The notes: generated from the sequence alone by a model not told the origin. Shown: positions 1 to 10,983, counted from the first letter of the stretch. The stretch is 64,000 nt of DNA from Rhizomys pruinosus (GCA_009823505.1 VZQC01005746.1:272197-336196); one strand, 5' to 3'. Program-made: numbers and translations.

Positions 1-2120
1 CCTCTAGGACTTTAAACATGAAGCTTTGCTGGATCTTGTCAAAGGCTTTTTCTGCATCAATTGAGATGATCATGTGGTTTTTGTTTTTCAGTCCACTTAT
101 GTGTTTTATGATCCATATTGATTTACATTTATTGAACCATACCTGCATCTCTGGTATGAATCTGTCTTGATCATGTGGGTCTGTATGTGATTTGCAAGTA
201 TTTTGTTGAGAATTTTTGCGTCTATGTTCATTAATAAGATGGGTCTATAACTTTCTTTTTTGGTTGTATATTTGTGTGGCTTTGGTATTAGAGTGATGCT
301 GGCTTCATGGAAGGAATTTGGGAGAGTTCTCTTTGTTTATATCCTTCTGAACAGTTTGAATAGTAACGATTGTAGGACCTCTTTAAATGTTTTATACAAT
401 TCTGCTGTGAAACCATCTGAGCCTGGGCTTTTTTTTTTTAGCTGGGAGGTTTATTTATTGCATCTTCAATTTCCTCAAAAATTATGGATCTGTTTAAACT
501 GTCAATTTCTTCTTGGTTAAGTTTTGTTGGTTCCCAGGATTTTAGATATTCATCCATTTCTCTTAGGTTTTCAAATTTAGTGGAGTATAGGTTTTTGAAG
601 TATTTCCATATGGTTGTCTGGATCTTTTCTTTGTCTGTTGTGACGTTTCCCCTTTTATCAGGAATACTACTGATTTTTGAGTTACTGTTTCTCTTTTTGG
701 TTAGCTGGGCTAGAGGTCTGTCTATTTTGTTTATCTTCTCAAAGAATCAACTTTTGGATTCATTGATTCTATGTATTATTTTCTTTGTTTCTATTTCATT
801 GATTTCTACTCTGATTTTTGTTATTTCTTCCTCTCTGTTGGGTTTAGGGTTCATTTGTTGTTGTCTCTCAAGTGTTTTTAGCTGCAGTGTTAGATCATTT
901 ATTTGTTCCCTTTCTGTTTTTTGATGTGGGCATTTACGGCTATAAATTTCCCTCTCAAGACTGCTTTTAAATCATTGGACAGGTTTTGTTGTGTTGTATT
1001 GTCTTTTTCATTCAGTTCCATGAATACTTTTTTTTTTAATTTTTATTAATTTTATTTATTTCTGTATATGTATGAATGTACTGTCTGCATGCAAGTTTGT
1101 GCACCCGTGTTGTGCAACGCCGCAGAGGTCAGAAGAGGGTATCAGATTCCCCTGGAACTGGAGTTCTCCTGGAATTGGAGCTTCAGACGGTTCTCAGCCG
1201 CCATGTGGGTGCTGGGGATCGAACCCGGGTCCTCTGTAAGAGCGGTCGGCGCTCTTAACCACTAGGCCATCTCTCCAGCCCCTTCCATGAATACTCTTAT
1301 TTCACTCTTTATCTCTTCCCTGACCCATTTATCATTCAGGATTGTGTTGTTTAGTTTCCATGTGTTTTTGTAGCTAGTTTGGCTTATTCTTGTGTTCATA
1401 TGGAGCTTTCTTGCACTGTGGTCTGACAGAATGGATGGAATAATTTCAATCCTTTTGCATTTTTTTGAGATTTCTTTTGTGCATGGGTATGTGGTTGATT
1501 TTGGAGAGTATTCCATGAGGTGCTGAGTAGAAAGTATATTATCTGGTGTTTGGGTTGAATATTCTGTAAATGTCTGTGGGGTCCATTTTGCATATTGTAT
1601 TGTTTAGTTCTGATGTCTGTATACTTTTTGTCCTGTTGATCTATCCAAGGTGCTCAGTGGAGTGCTGAAGTCCCCCACTATTAGTGTGTTAGGATTAATC
1701 TATGTCTTGAGGTCCTGAAGAGTAGTGTTATAAAGTTAGGTTCACCAGAGTTTGGTGCATAGACATTTAGTATTTTGAAGGCTTCATAGTTAATTGTTCC
1801 TTTGACAAGGATGTAATAGCCTTCTTTGTCTCTTCTGATTAGTTTTACTTTGAGATCTATTTAGTCTGATATTAGAATAGCCACTCCAGTTTGTTTCTTG
1901 CTACCATTTGCTTGGAATATTTTTTTTTCCATCCTTTCACTCTAAGGTGGTGTCTGTCCTTTAGGGTGAGATGGGTTTCTTGTATACAGCATATAGAAGG
2001 ATTCTGTTTCCTAATCCATTCTCCCACTCTATGTCTTTTGATCAGGGTGTTTAGACCATCAGTATTTAAGGTTATTATTGACAGATGTGTGTTACTTTCT
2101 TTCACCTTATTTTTGTTTGC
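1..2120 (-). pseudogene. L1 ORF2 5' half (endonuclease and start of reverse transcriptase), broken
   Basis: The minus strand encodes the N-terminal endonuclease start (readable frame 2105-1872, containing SIITLN, CCIQETHL with the catalytic Glu, and KDRHHLRVKGW). The rest of the endonuclease, linker and early reverse transcriptase follows in several frames down to position 1. An intact copy would be the apurinic/apyrimidinic-like endonuclease plus reverse transcriptase of L1. Here the frame is broken by indels, stop codons and the B2 at 1029-1282, so no enzyme can be made. Plus-strand open frames across this interval are antisense shadows. Confidence 0.9.
1016..1295 (-). mobile_element. B2 SINE (young, 17-bp-duplication type) with target-site duplication
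   Basis: An antisense B2: poly-T/(ATTT)-like tail at the left, then the tRNA-derived head ending in ctctccagcccc. The pol III B box is near canonical (cgaacccgggtcc, antisense). The body is 1029-1282, flanked by an exact 13-bp direct repeat ttccatgaatact at 1016-1028 and 1283-1295. It interrupts L1 ORF2, so it is younger than that L1. It carries an internal 17-bp duplication at 1149-1182. Confidence 0.95.
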
Positions 2121-2159
2121 ATTCTTGGTCTAGGTTTGTATTTATTCTGTTATGCTTTT

Positions 2160-3379
2160 GTTGATTTCTCTCTTTAAATGTTTAGGGATAGTTGCTCCTT
2201 TAATCTAGTCTTTGGAATACTTTGAGGATTTTCTGAAATGTTGATTTCTTAGACATGTATTATTTCATCTGGTTCACGTCGTGAAAGACTTTTCTTTCTC
2301 CTTCAACTGTAATTGACATTTTTGTTGGGTATAGTCTGGGTTGGCATCTAAACTCGTTTTTAGCACTGGGAGTACTTTGGTCCACTTTCTTCTGGCTTTC
2401 AAAGTTTGCACTGTGAAGTCAGCTATGATTCTGGGTCCACTTTCTTCTGGCTTTCATAGTTTGCACTGTGAAGTCAGCTATGATTCTGATGGGTTTTCCC
2501 TTTATATGTAACTTTTTTTTCTCTTGTGGCTTTCAATATTTTGTCTTTGTTCTGAGCATCTAGTGTTTTAACAACTATATGGAATGGGGAGTTTCTCTTC
2601 TGGTCTTGTCTATTTGGTTCTCTATGTGCTTCTTGTATTTATATGGATTTGTCTTTTTTCAGTTTAGGGAAATTTTCTTCTATTATACTATTGAAGATCT
2701 GGTCAATAGTGTGGTCTTGGGATTCTTCTCCTTCCTCTATCCCTATGATTCGGATTTTTGGTCTTTTCATAGTGTTCCACATTTCCTGGTTGTTCTACTC
2801 TTGTGTTTTTAAAAATTTTTTTCATAATCTTTACTTGAGCATTTTAGTTGCTTCCTGCTATCCTGCAGGTCTGATATTCTTTTTTTCTTCTTCCATTCTT
2901 CTTCTGAGGCTTTTTCCCATCCTTTCCTGTTGATTGGATGAATGTTCGATTTCCTTTTTCATTTCTTCCTGTGATTTCTTTAGTATTTCCACTTCCTTCT
3001 GGAGCCTGTCATTCTCATCTTGTACCTCCTTGTTTTGTTGGCCATTTTCTTTTTACATTTTGGCCTGGGAACTTTTCATTCCTTCCGGAGTTTGGAGTTT
3101 GTCATTTTCTCCCATTAGTTCTTTCCAATGTTTGTCATTATCTCCCTCTAGGTCCTTCATAAGTTTTTCATTCTCTCCCCTTAGTTCTCTAATTTCTTTG
3201 AATATGTTGACAATTGTAAGGTCCTTGTGGCTTATTTCCAGGGAGATCTCCTTGTAGAAATCTTCTCTACAGTTGGTAGACTTCAGTGTGGATTTATTAT
3301 GAGCTTTTCCCATGTTTATTTCTTTGTGTCTTTGGCATGTAGATATGTTTATTTGTTTCTTTATATGCTGGCACCTCAA
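2160..3379 (-). pseudogene. L1 ORF1 (nucleic-acid chaperone), broken
   Basis: The minus strand carries an N-terminal stretch with heptad-like charged repeats (open frame 3379-3053, including NIFKEIRELRGENEKLMKD). A conserved middle part at 2790-2640 matches the ORF1 piece at 63750-63880 (aacaaccagga, aggaatagaggaaggagaagaatccc in sense). A C-terminal domain remnant lies at about 2490-2290. ORF1 protein forms coiled-coil trimers that bind L1 RNA. A 55-bp tandem duplication at 2381-2490 and several indels destroy the frame. The start is probably the internal Met at about 3312 (MGKAHNKS) rather than the outermost one. Confidence 0.8.
2381..2490. repeat. 55-bp tandem duplication inside L1 ORF1 remnant
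   Basis: Two nearly identical 55-bp units, 2381-2435 and 2436-2490, each starting tccactttcttctggcttt. They differ at the aaag/atag step and at the end of unit two. This is a local duplication in the decayed ORF1. Confidence 0.9.
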
Positions 3380-3399
3380 TGTTGGCTGTGTAGACTGTA

Positions 3400-3825
3400 A
3401 TCACTAATACTGTGCCTGCTGGATCCTCTGCACCACAGCTCCACCAGGTTGGGGCAGGAGGGTTTGTGCCCTGTTGGCCAAGCCTCCACAGGGGAGGATG
3501 GGTGCACAAAGCACCAAAACAGGTGGGGCTCACCTGGGTGCAAGCTGGTGTTGTGTGGCCTACAGGTGTACGTCCACTCACACCACATGCTGGGCGCATG
3601 CTGGTGTTGTGCTCTCAATGACCCTACGTTGCATATTGGAACCAGAGGGTTGGATAATACTGGGTGATCCCAAGCCTCCACAGGCGAGGACGGGTGTGCA
3701 AAGCACCAAGTTATGCAGGGCTCACCTGGGCACACACTGGTGTAGTCTGGGCCCATGGGTGTATGTCCACTCACACCACGCATTGGGCACAGGCTGGTGT
3801 GCTCTTTGTGTATCAAACTATATTT
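3400..3825 (-). repeat. L1 5' UTR with two tandem ~191-bp monomers
   Basis: Two GC-rich tandem units: one from 3480 (aagcctccacaggggaggat) and one from 3671 (aagcctccacaggcgaggac), period about 191 bp. Both contain gcaccaa, ggctcacctggg and gtccactcacaccac in the same order. The position just upstream of ORF1 on the minus strand and the period of about 200 bp fit the promoter monomers known from rodent L1s. The outermost unit is incomplete near 3815. The promoter reads leftward into ORF1. Confidence 0.8.
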
Positions 3826-3835
3826 TTCTAAGACA

Positions 3836-4535
3836 GTTAATTTTGGTTTTTTATTTTTTATTTTTAATATTTTATTTATTATTCTTTTTAATATATATAT
3901 ATATATATAGAATTTAAAATCTAGACCATGTCCCCCCATTCCCCCATACCAGAGCTCATGCATTCTGCTCAAACATGCTTTATTCATCTTTCTCATTTTT
4001 TCTAATAATCTCCATGTGGAAGTTCACGCTGTTGAGCAGAAGTTTCACTGTTTCAGTCAGTTCTTTGATGCAGTCCTTTCTGTTGTTGTTGTTGTTGTGG
4101 TTGTTTCCAATATGCATCACTCACAGCTGCTTTGGACAAAAGCTAAAGGGCATGACACAAGAAATACTACAACTAGGTATTTGGCACTAGCATCCACAGA
4201 TGAGGGATACAGTTGTTGTTTGTTTTTTTCTGGGACTGTTACTTCACTCACCATGATGTCCTCAGCTGCCAGCCATTTTCCTGCAAAGCTCATGATATCG
4301 TCTTCTTCTCTTACGCTGCATAGAAATCATTGTGTAGATGTACCACATTTTTCTCTATCCACTCTATAGTTGGAGGGGCATTTTGGTTGGTTTTCCAGCT
4401 TCCAGGCTATTGTGAAGAGAGCTGAAATAAACATGGACTGTGCATGTATCTCTGTGGTGGGATGAGTTTTGAGGGTACATGGCTGGGTCGGGTGGCAAGT
4501 TCATTCCAGTTAATTTTGTTGTAGATAATAAAACA
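3836..4535 (-). mobile_element. L1 3' end fragment (ORF2 C-terminus plus 3' UTR)
   Basis: An A-tail in antisense (T-rich, with (TA)n at 3892-3909) is followed by antisense 3' UTR. The ORF2 C-terminal coding end follows (4150-4535: gcatccacagatgaggg, accacatttttctctatccac, aataaacatgga). It is 5'-truncated and decayed. It lies immediately 5' of the newer L1 at 1-3825 in the same orientation. Confidence 0.85.
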
Positions 4536-4610
4536 TTAAATGGATGAGTCAAAGAAGATTTATAAGTAATTTACAAAGTGAATGGAGGTTTGGAAAAAAT
4601 TAAAATATAA

Positions 4611-4752
4611 GGGATACAGGTGTGGCAGCGCACGCTCTTAATCCTAGCACTTGGAGGCAGAGGCAGTGGATCTTTGTGAGATCAAGGCCAGCCTGGCTAC
4701 AGATGAGTTACAGGACACTGGGCTACAGGGAGACCCGGTCCTCGAAAGACCA
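4611..4752 (+). mobile_element. B1 SINE, diverged
   Basis: The sense 7SL-derived monomer runs from gtggcagcgcacgctcttaat through gaggcagaggcagtggatct and aaggccagcctgg to gagacccggtc, with an A/T-rich tail of (TA)n up to about 4795. Substitutions throughout indicate an older copy. Confidence 0.85.
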
Positions 4753-4999
4753 AATATATATGATATATATATAAATAATATATATATATAATATCTATGT
4801 GGGAAAGTATCCGCCTGCTAGACAAGCCTCTCTGCCCATACCGTGTTAGTGGATGATTCCCAGGTGTAACTTAGCATGTGTTTTAATGATCCTAGTGAGT
4901 AGATAGTTTGCTCCAAGACTATCTCCCGGGAGAGAAGTCAGAGGGAGGGAGGGGAGTGCAGCAGGTAGAAAACAGAGTGGTAATTAAGATGCGTGCCAG

Positions 5000-5300
5000 A
5001 ATGTAGGAAGATCAGTTTGAATTGGGGGCTAGTTCTCAGCTAGCACCCCCCAGGGCACTGCCTGGATGAGAGTCAGGGGATTTCTCTGACCCCACCCCAA
5101 GTAGAAGCAAACAACATGGCCTATGTGAGTGATGCTGGGTGGGGTGGCACTGTGCAGTGGTGTAGAATTGGGGGGCCTGTGATTGGTTTTGGGAACTGAC
5201 ATCATTTGGCTTATAAAAGCAGGCCGTTGCAAGCAATAAATCAATTTCTCCATTAACATCATTACAGAATTCCCGGCATTCATTTCTTTTAAATTTGCCC
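5000..5300 (+). other. Possible solo LTR remnant
   Basis: A TATA-like ttataaaagca at 5211-5221 is followed within 20 bases by an aataaa signal, and then by cccggcattca near 5280. That spacing of TATA box, polyadenylation signal and end is LTR-like. I do not recognise the family and see no clean boundaries, so this is inference only. Confidence 0.3.
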
Positions 5301-5414
5301 ACATACAGGCACACGCAGGCCCTCATTTCATTCCAGGGGGGCCAGTGGGCTGGAAAGAGATCCCACCAATCTGGATAGCTGGTTTTGTGAGTGGACATAA
5401 GGCTGAAGATAGGG

Positions 5415-5684
5415 TCATTGGAGTAGCCTTTAGTGTCACACTTGACACACGGGTGGACGGAGCCTCAATGGGGAATGGGCTCCATTGACTGGGCCTGTGG
5501 CAACATCTGGGGAGTATTGTCTTGATTGTTTGGCAAGGGGGAGGGCCCAGCCACTCTGGTGCTGCCACCCTGGGCAGGTTTGGTTTGTTGTACCATATAA
5601 GAAGCCAAGGCAGGGAAGGGAAGGGGAATATGCCTGGACTGAATTGAAAAATGATGTATGAAATACACAAAGCATCAATAAATA

Positions 5685-5735
<51 letters not shown>

Positions 5736-5958
5736 AAGAAGGCAGGCTGGGCATGGGGCAGGGGAGCAAGCCAGTGAACAGCATTCCTCCATGGCCTGTG
5801 CTTCAGCCACTGCCTCCAGGTTCCTGCCCTGAGTTCCTGCCTTGGGCTCCTTAAGTGATGAACTGTGACCCAGGAGATGTAAGCTGAATAAACCCTTTCC
5901 TCCCCAAGTTGGTGTCAGTCAGAGTGTTTTGTCATAGCAATGGAAGACAACTAGAACA
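5415..5958 (+). mobile_element. Solo MT-type MaLR (ERVL-MaLR) LTR, interrupted by an L1 scrap
   Basis: It is the same LTR family as the terminal repeats at 28860-29257 and 30426-30833, but in the opposite orientation. Shared blocks include tgacacac near the start, attgtcttgattgtt, gagggcccagcc, catggcctgtgcttcagc and ctgaataaaccctttcctcc (polyadenylation signal at 5887). It ends in ctagaaca at 5958. No second LTR is nearby, so this is a solo LTR. It is split by the insertion at 5605-5735. Confidence 0.85.
5599..5741 (+). mobile_element. Very short L1 3' end insertion with (AAAT)n tail
   Basis: About 80 bp of L1 3' terminus (gcctggactgaattgaaaaatg, aaatacacaaagcatcaata) is followed by (AAAT)n at about 5683-5735. 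It sits inside the MT LTR, and a short aagaag repeat (5599-5604 and 5736-5741) is the likely target duplication. The same 3' terminus occurs antisense at 15670, 42110 and 46940. Confidence 0.85.
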
Positions 5959-6794
5959 ACAGGCCAACAGCCATCAGCCTGAAATTCCTGTCCAGGGGTC
6001 AGCAGTCTCTGGGCAGGTGGGGAAGTTATGGCCAAGAGTGAGAAAACGTGTCTCATTGTCCCAGGCTAAGGGCCTGAGGTGGAAGTACCTCCCAGACCAG
6101 GCTATGGAAGTAGCTGGCTCTCTGTGCGGAGAGGCCAGTTCCCTACAGTGGCTGCAGGCAGGTACTATTTTCCCCTTCCCTTAGCAGGGCCACATGGTAC
6201 CTGTTCCTTACAAATAAAGCTTCCTACACCAGAAGATATGAAAGATTTTAGCACTGTTTGGAGTACAGTGTTTAGTAAAAGGGACTGAGAGTAAGCCACA
6301 AGATGAAGAGATGTCAGCACCCACATTAAAGTAGATAGTGTAAGCCATTCACAGAATTGATATTGCCCTGATAATATTTGAGCACAGTGTTCAGTTTTAA
6401 AGAGTGAAGCTAAGATTGATTAGACAGGCTCTCATACATAGTGAATGGCTTTGAAGATCACTGAGAAGGGAGTAGATTGATTATGGAAGAAGTGAAAACA
6501 TGGCATCAAAGTATCTATGGAGACCTGGGCTAAAGCTGTCTATCCATTCAAAACTGATAAACTCTGACCTATAAGAAGGTGAAGAATTCATCATGATGAA
6601 TTGGGTAGAGATGGAACTTCAAAGCAAGAACACAGCTAGGGTGGTGATTATTAATGGGTATTTTCCTCTTGTTTTTGTGATTTGAGGACATAACTATCTA
6701 TAAATATAGAATTGTGATGGATAATTATTAACCTGTATTTAACACTGTTCTTAATAAAGGAGTAAAAGGAAAAGAAAGCATAAAGTTTATGATT
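5959..6794. other. Mostly unassigned sequence
   Basis: No gene and no SINE or L1 that I can recognise. The stretch 6000-6240 is GC-richer and contains an aataaa at 6213 in a possible old LTR context. From 6240 on it is AT-rich without structure. Confidence 0.5.
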
Positions 6795-7320
6795 CCTTCA
6801 GTGTTTGCATTTGTTAGAGCTAATCAGAGAAACAGGACCAAGAGGACAAATATCCAAATACACCAGGAGGGTGTGCAGGAGATGGATGACGTAAGCGGAA
6901 GCCAAGAGCAGTGTGACAGGCGATACTGCACAATTGGCAAGATAGAGAATTAGGCAATCAAATGGTTCACTCAGCCTATGGTAAAGGTCTGAGGAAAAAG
7001 GAAACTAATAGTGAAATTACTAGTGTGGGGAGTAAGGGCTGAGAGCCTGGAAGGGGAGAGTACTAAGTCTAGAGGTCCAAACCACAGACTGCAGTGTTCT
7101 GGATATGTGAAGATGGGCATTGCAAACAAGCAGGGAAAATGAAACCCAAATCTTTTCATTTTGCTTAGGACTCAAGGGATAAGATGATGCCCACACATGT
7201 ACATGGAATGGATGTGCTTTCCTCAGTCTCCTGATCCAAGTGCTCATCTCACCTGAAAGCTCCTTGATTCTTAGTAATATGGGTGTTATTTTGCCCAGTC
7301 AAATTCACACCTGATATCTA
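6795..7320 (-). mobile_element. Ancient mammalian LTR remnant (MaLR/ERVL class)
   Basis: On the minus strand it resembles the widespread mammalian LTR that ends with a (TA)/(TC)-rich stretch followed by a 'tctctggagaaccctgactaat'-like terminus. Here the antisense form is at 6815 (gttagagctaatcagagaaac). The other end, near 7240-7320, has tcacctgaaagctcc and cagtcaaattcacacctg. The same family appears in the opposite orientation at about 19405-19910. The subfamily name is uncertain. Confidence 0.5.
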
Positions 7321-7960
7321 TCATCATAGATTTGAAATGCTGAAATAGCAGATTTGGCTCAAAACTCTAAGCTATGCAAATATCTAGAATGTTGTGCTAA
7401 GATAATCATTATAAAAATAGGCTTTCAATGTGTGATGAGACCATGTCACATCCTCTACAAGTCTAAATTCAGGTGCATACACATAGCAATTTCAGTATAA
7501 TCAAGTGATACCAGAGTGGACTTCAACTATGACTTGAACTTCTCTGGCAGAAGTCAATGACTAGGAAACAATAAATTCACATGTCAAAGTGATTATGGAA
7601 AGAAATGCTGCTGAAATGATTTTATTTCTTTCTTTCAGATACTGCGAAAGCTTAAAAAAATCTTTAATTCTTTTTCTTAGTATAAACTGCAGCAATATTT
7701 TGGATTCATGGAAGGCAAATTTCCACTTGAGATTTTTCTCAAGCTTAATCTATTTTAAGTCCAAAAAGGTAAATATTAGAAGTGTTTGACACTCACAGGT
7801 AAGCATAAAAATGTTTTCTAGATATTTTATTTATAAGTAAGTACAATTGAAATGAAGTTGTAGATGGTTATCAGAGAAGCTTGTACAATGTGAAAGACAG
7901 GCCTGGCAGTCAGATGATGTGGGCTTCTGGCTAGAATGGAGTAATCAATTAAAGTCCAGT
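7321..7960. other. Unassigned AT-rich DNA
   Basis: I see no gene, SINE or LINE. The 66-codon frame at 7589-7789 has no recognisable feature. Confidence 0.5.
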
Positions 7961-7962
7961 TT

Positions 7963-8161
7963 GGGAAGCTAACAAGATGGCTCAGTGGTTAACAGCACTG
8001 GGTGCTTGGAAGACCTGAGCTTGATTTTCATTAACTACATGTTGGTGAACAACTTTCAATATCTCCACTTTGAGGCAATCAAACACCTCCTTTTGAGTTC
8101 CATGGGCACTGCAGACATGTGGTTCACTTACATATATGTTAGAAAATGCTCATAAAACCAA

Positions 8162-8162
<1 letters not shown>
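7963..8162 (+). mobile_element. B2 SINE, old
   Basis: A diverged sense B2: aagatggctcagtggttaaca head, gaagacctgagcttgatttt B-box region, then a degraded body ending near 8160. The A-rich tail merges with the (ATTT)n of the neighbouring antisense element. Confidence 0.75.
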
Positions 8163-8209
<47 letters not shown>

Positions 8210-8210
8210 A

Positions 8211-8244
<34 letters not shown>

Positions 8245-8489
8245 ATTTTTGGAGACAGGGTCTCCCTTTAATCCCCCAGCTGGCCTGGAGTTCGCTCTAT
8301 AGACCAGACTGGCCTTGAACTCACAGAGGTCCACCTGCCTCTGCCTCCTGAGTTCTTGGATTAATGGCATGTGCTACTCCGCCCAGTATAAAGACTGTTC
8401 TTAGCCACCATTTGGGTGCTGGGAATTGAACCCAGGTCCTCTGCAATAGCAGTCAATGCTCTTAACTGATGGGCCATATCTCCAGCCCA
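8163..8489 (-). mobile_element. B2 head fused to B1 (composite SINE arrangement)
   Basis: On the plus strand the order is (ATTT)n at 8166-8200, poly-T, an antisense B1 (about 8245-8388, ggagacagggtctcc to ggcatgtgctactccgccc), then only the 5' head of an antisense B2 (8396-8489, ttcttagccacc to atctccagccc). In sense it reads B2 head (~95 nt), B1, A-rich tail. The 3' half of the B2 is missing. The same order recurs at 45440-45662. Confidence 0.8.
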
Positions 8490-9496
8490 TAAAAATAATT
8501 TTAAAACCTATTTTGTCTTAGAAAAATAACACATATTGCACTGCAAGTTTATAAAATTGAAACCAAAGGTATAATTCTCAAGGTTCTTCAGCAGCATTTG
8601 ATTGTGGGTGTTTTATACATCTGTAATAGATAAAAATAAACCAAGTTGCATTCTTAATGAATTATAAGTCATGTACCATGTTTCTGATCAAGACTGTGTA
8701 AGATAAGTTAAACTTACATGCATTCTATTAACCAATATGAGTATATTTCTTATGCATAGTTTTGTTGAAATAAAGTTCTAAAAATAATAAAACAATCATT
8801 TTATTTTATGTCAGTAGAGTAATAAAAGTAAACAGTCATATATAATATAACACCAAAACTGATAGATAGCTGAAATTTTATCTAACCTTTTGAGGGCTTT
8901 CCATAAGACAACTTACCAGCACAAGTTCTCTATATGAAATGTTTTCATTAATTTTCATAATAAATCAGAGAGGAATTGTGATTATTTGTACTTTTAAACA
9001 AGAATTATATAACTATCAGGAGGGGAAATAGAGCACAAGTATTTGTGCAACTTTTCCAATAGCTTTTATATCATAAGGGCTTCTAACTATTTCAGTCTTA
9101 TCCCCAGTAATCATACAGTGACAATGTATAGTTAACACAGCAAAAAGTACAAAATGCTTAATATATTGAGAAATATATTCAAAATGTACTTCAATATGAT
9201 TATTTTATTTTCCTGAGTTGTAAATTCTTTGTGGGGAAGTTTAAGCCTACCACATTTTCATGCTATGGTTTCATATAGGTTTTAACTAAGTATTTTTCAA
9301 TAAAAAGAATGAAAGGGAATAAAATTAAATGGCACAGGTTGCTGAGTAAAACATTACCAAAGGAGGAGGGTAAAGTTGCACCATAAAGAACTGTACTTAT
9401 AGAAGGCAAAACGGTTGATTTTAGGTCCATTCACATGTGTCATATCAAGTAAACAATACAACATATTCTTTTATATTTTAAGGTTTATATTTTAAT
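8490..9496. other. Unassigned AT-rich DNA
   Basis: No gene or repeat that I recognise. Confidence 0.5.
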
Positions 9497-9509
9497 TTTA
9501 ATTGTGCAT

Positions 9510-9545
<36 letters not shown>

Positions 9546-9690
9546 CTGTGTGTGTTTGCGCAGTGCACTTGAAGGCAATCCCCACAGAATTAAGAGGAGC
9601 ATGTCAGATTCCCCTGGAGCTGGAATTACTGTTGTGTCTTGCCTGACATGAGTGCTGAGAACTGCACTGATGTCATTTAATGGCAAAATG
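9497..9690 (-). mobile_element. B3-like SINE with (TG)n
   Basis: (TG)n at about 9512-9542 is followed by the antisense SINE body (catgtcagattcccctggagctggaatt, gagtgctgagaactg). The layout fits a B3/B2-related element in antisense. It is diverged. Confidence 0.65.
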
Positions 9691-10385
9691 TTTTGTGCTC
9701 TGGTGTTATGCTAATGATATATGCTATTCGATTATTGTATTCAATGTAATTTTCAAAAAAAAAAACTATGGTTCCATGTAATTTATTATTTATCACAGTT
9801 TTGCCTCTGACTCTGAACTTATTTCTTTAAAAAAATCTGAGGACCAAACATCATTAGAACATTTTTATTTTGCAACACTTTGCAATATGCACTAAAAAAA
9901 CATGAAAGAGCTGGTGCTGATGTTATGGGCTGAAATTCCTCTAAAGCGAATATCCAAGACCCTTGCATGCAGTTTATGCTTTTCATTACCACACCTGGCC
10001 TTTACTTTTTCCTATTCTACAGGACTCTCTACAATCTCTCTTCATCCTCCCAGGGCACTTTTCTCACTGTAATTAATAATGTCTTACTTGGTTCCATTCC
10101 CAAAGCAAATGCCAATTCTTTGCTTTTGAAATGGCTAGACACTTGTTCTGATTTAAGCAAATTTAGACTTCCTTTTCTATGCCATCAATCATAAAGAAAC
10201 TTCAGCACTTAGAACAGCACCTTAGATTTCTCTCACAGTTCTGAGGATGGCTTGTGCGGACTCCTTGTGTGCCTTCATTTGGTGAAAGTGTTCTTTGAAT
10301 TAGAATGGTCAAGAAGTCCTTTATTTGGTGACTGATATCTTCTGAGGGTGCTTTGTCCTTCTCTAAATAGAGTTCAAATGGCTTT
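9691..10385. other. Unassigned DNA
   Basis: The 75-codon frame at 9967-10194 is hydrophobic but has no supporting context. No repeat recognised. Confidence 0.45.
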
Positions 10386-10644
10386 AAGAATATAGGCTGG
10401 AGAGATGGCCTAGCGGTTAAGAGCGCCGACTGCTCTTGCAGAGGACCCGGGTTCGATCCCCAGCACCCACATGGCGGCCGAGAGCCGTCTGAAACTCCAA
10501 TTCCAGGAGAACTCCAGTTCCAGGGGAGACCAACACCCTCTTCTGACCTCCACGGCATTGCACGTCACGAGTGCACAGACTTGCATGCAGACAATACATT
10601 CATACACATATGGAAATAAATAAAAAATTAAAAAAAAGAATATA
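10386..10644 (+). mobile_element. B2 SINE (young, 17-bp-duplication type) with target-site duplication
   Basis: A near-consensus sense B2 at 10395-10635: ggctggagagatggcctagcgg head, B box gggttcgatccc, A-rich tail. It is flanked by an exact aagaatata at 10386-10394 and 10636-10644. It carries the internal 17-bp duplication at 10493-10526. Confidence 0.95.
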
Positions 10645-10983
10645 TACTTATTCTCCTCATATGCTTCAGTAAATTGGAGTGCTAAATTATTCGTTACAGG
10701 GAATCTCAATGAGATTGACAACCTGGGAACAATTTTAAATATTTATGAACATTTCCTTATCCTGCAGATGTTCCTGAGAATTTTGAATATGGTAATGTTT
10801 ATTCTGAGATATACACTTCTGTCCTATGATATATCTTTGAGTTTCAGTTGAGCACTGCATTGTCATTTTATCAGTTTTATTAGATCTAACTTACACACAA
10901 TAAAATTGAGCACCATTAAATATATAATCCAGCAAGTTTTATAAAGACACAGTCCGGTAATCACCAAAAAAGTAATTATTTCA

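Larger units (their letters stand above)
1..3825 (-). mobile_element. LINE-1, minus strand, 5' end present, 3' part beyond left edge
   Basis: Read on the minus strand, this holds in order two tandem 5' UTR monomers (about 3825-3480), a decayed ORF1 (about 3379-2160) and the first ~620 codons of ORF2 (about 2120-1). The base at position 1 corresponds to about 36375 in the intact ORF2 at 34512-38345, so the reverse-transcriptase half lies outside the window. The copy has frameshifts and stops in both ORFs and a B2 inserted at 1029-1282. Presence of the 5' UTR shows that it entered as a full-length or near full-length copy. The call rests on direct alignment by eye to the intact ORF2 copy in this window. 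Confidence 0.93.

Noticed and set aside
484..924. Plus-strand 146-codon hydrophobic frame as a membrane protein
   Set aside because: Antisense of L1 ORF2. Low-G T-rich antisense gives artificial hydrophobic residues.
3376..3996. 206-codon minus-strand frame over the L1 5' UTR as a separate gene
   Set aside because: It spans the tandem monomers and two adjacent L1 copies. Its repeats simply follow the monomer repeats.
5323..5810. Minus-strand 124- and 153-codon frames with poly(Leu-Phe-Ile-Tyr)
   Set aside because: Translation of an (AAAT)n tail and MT LTR.
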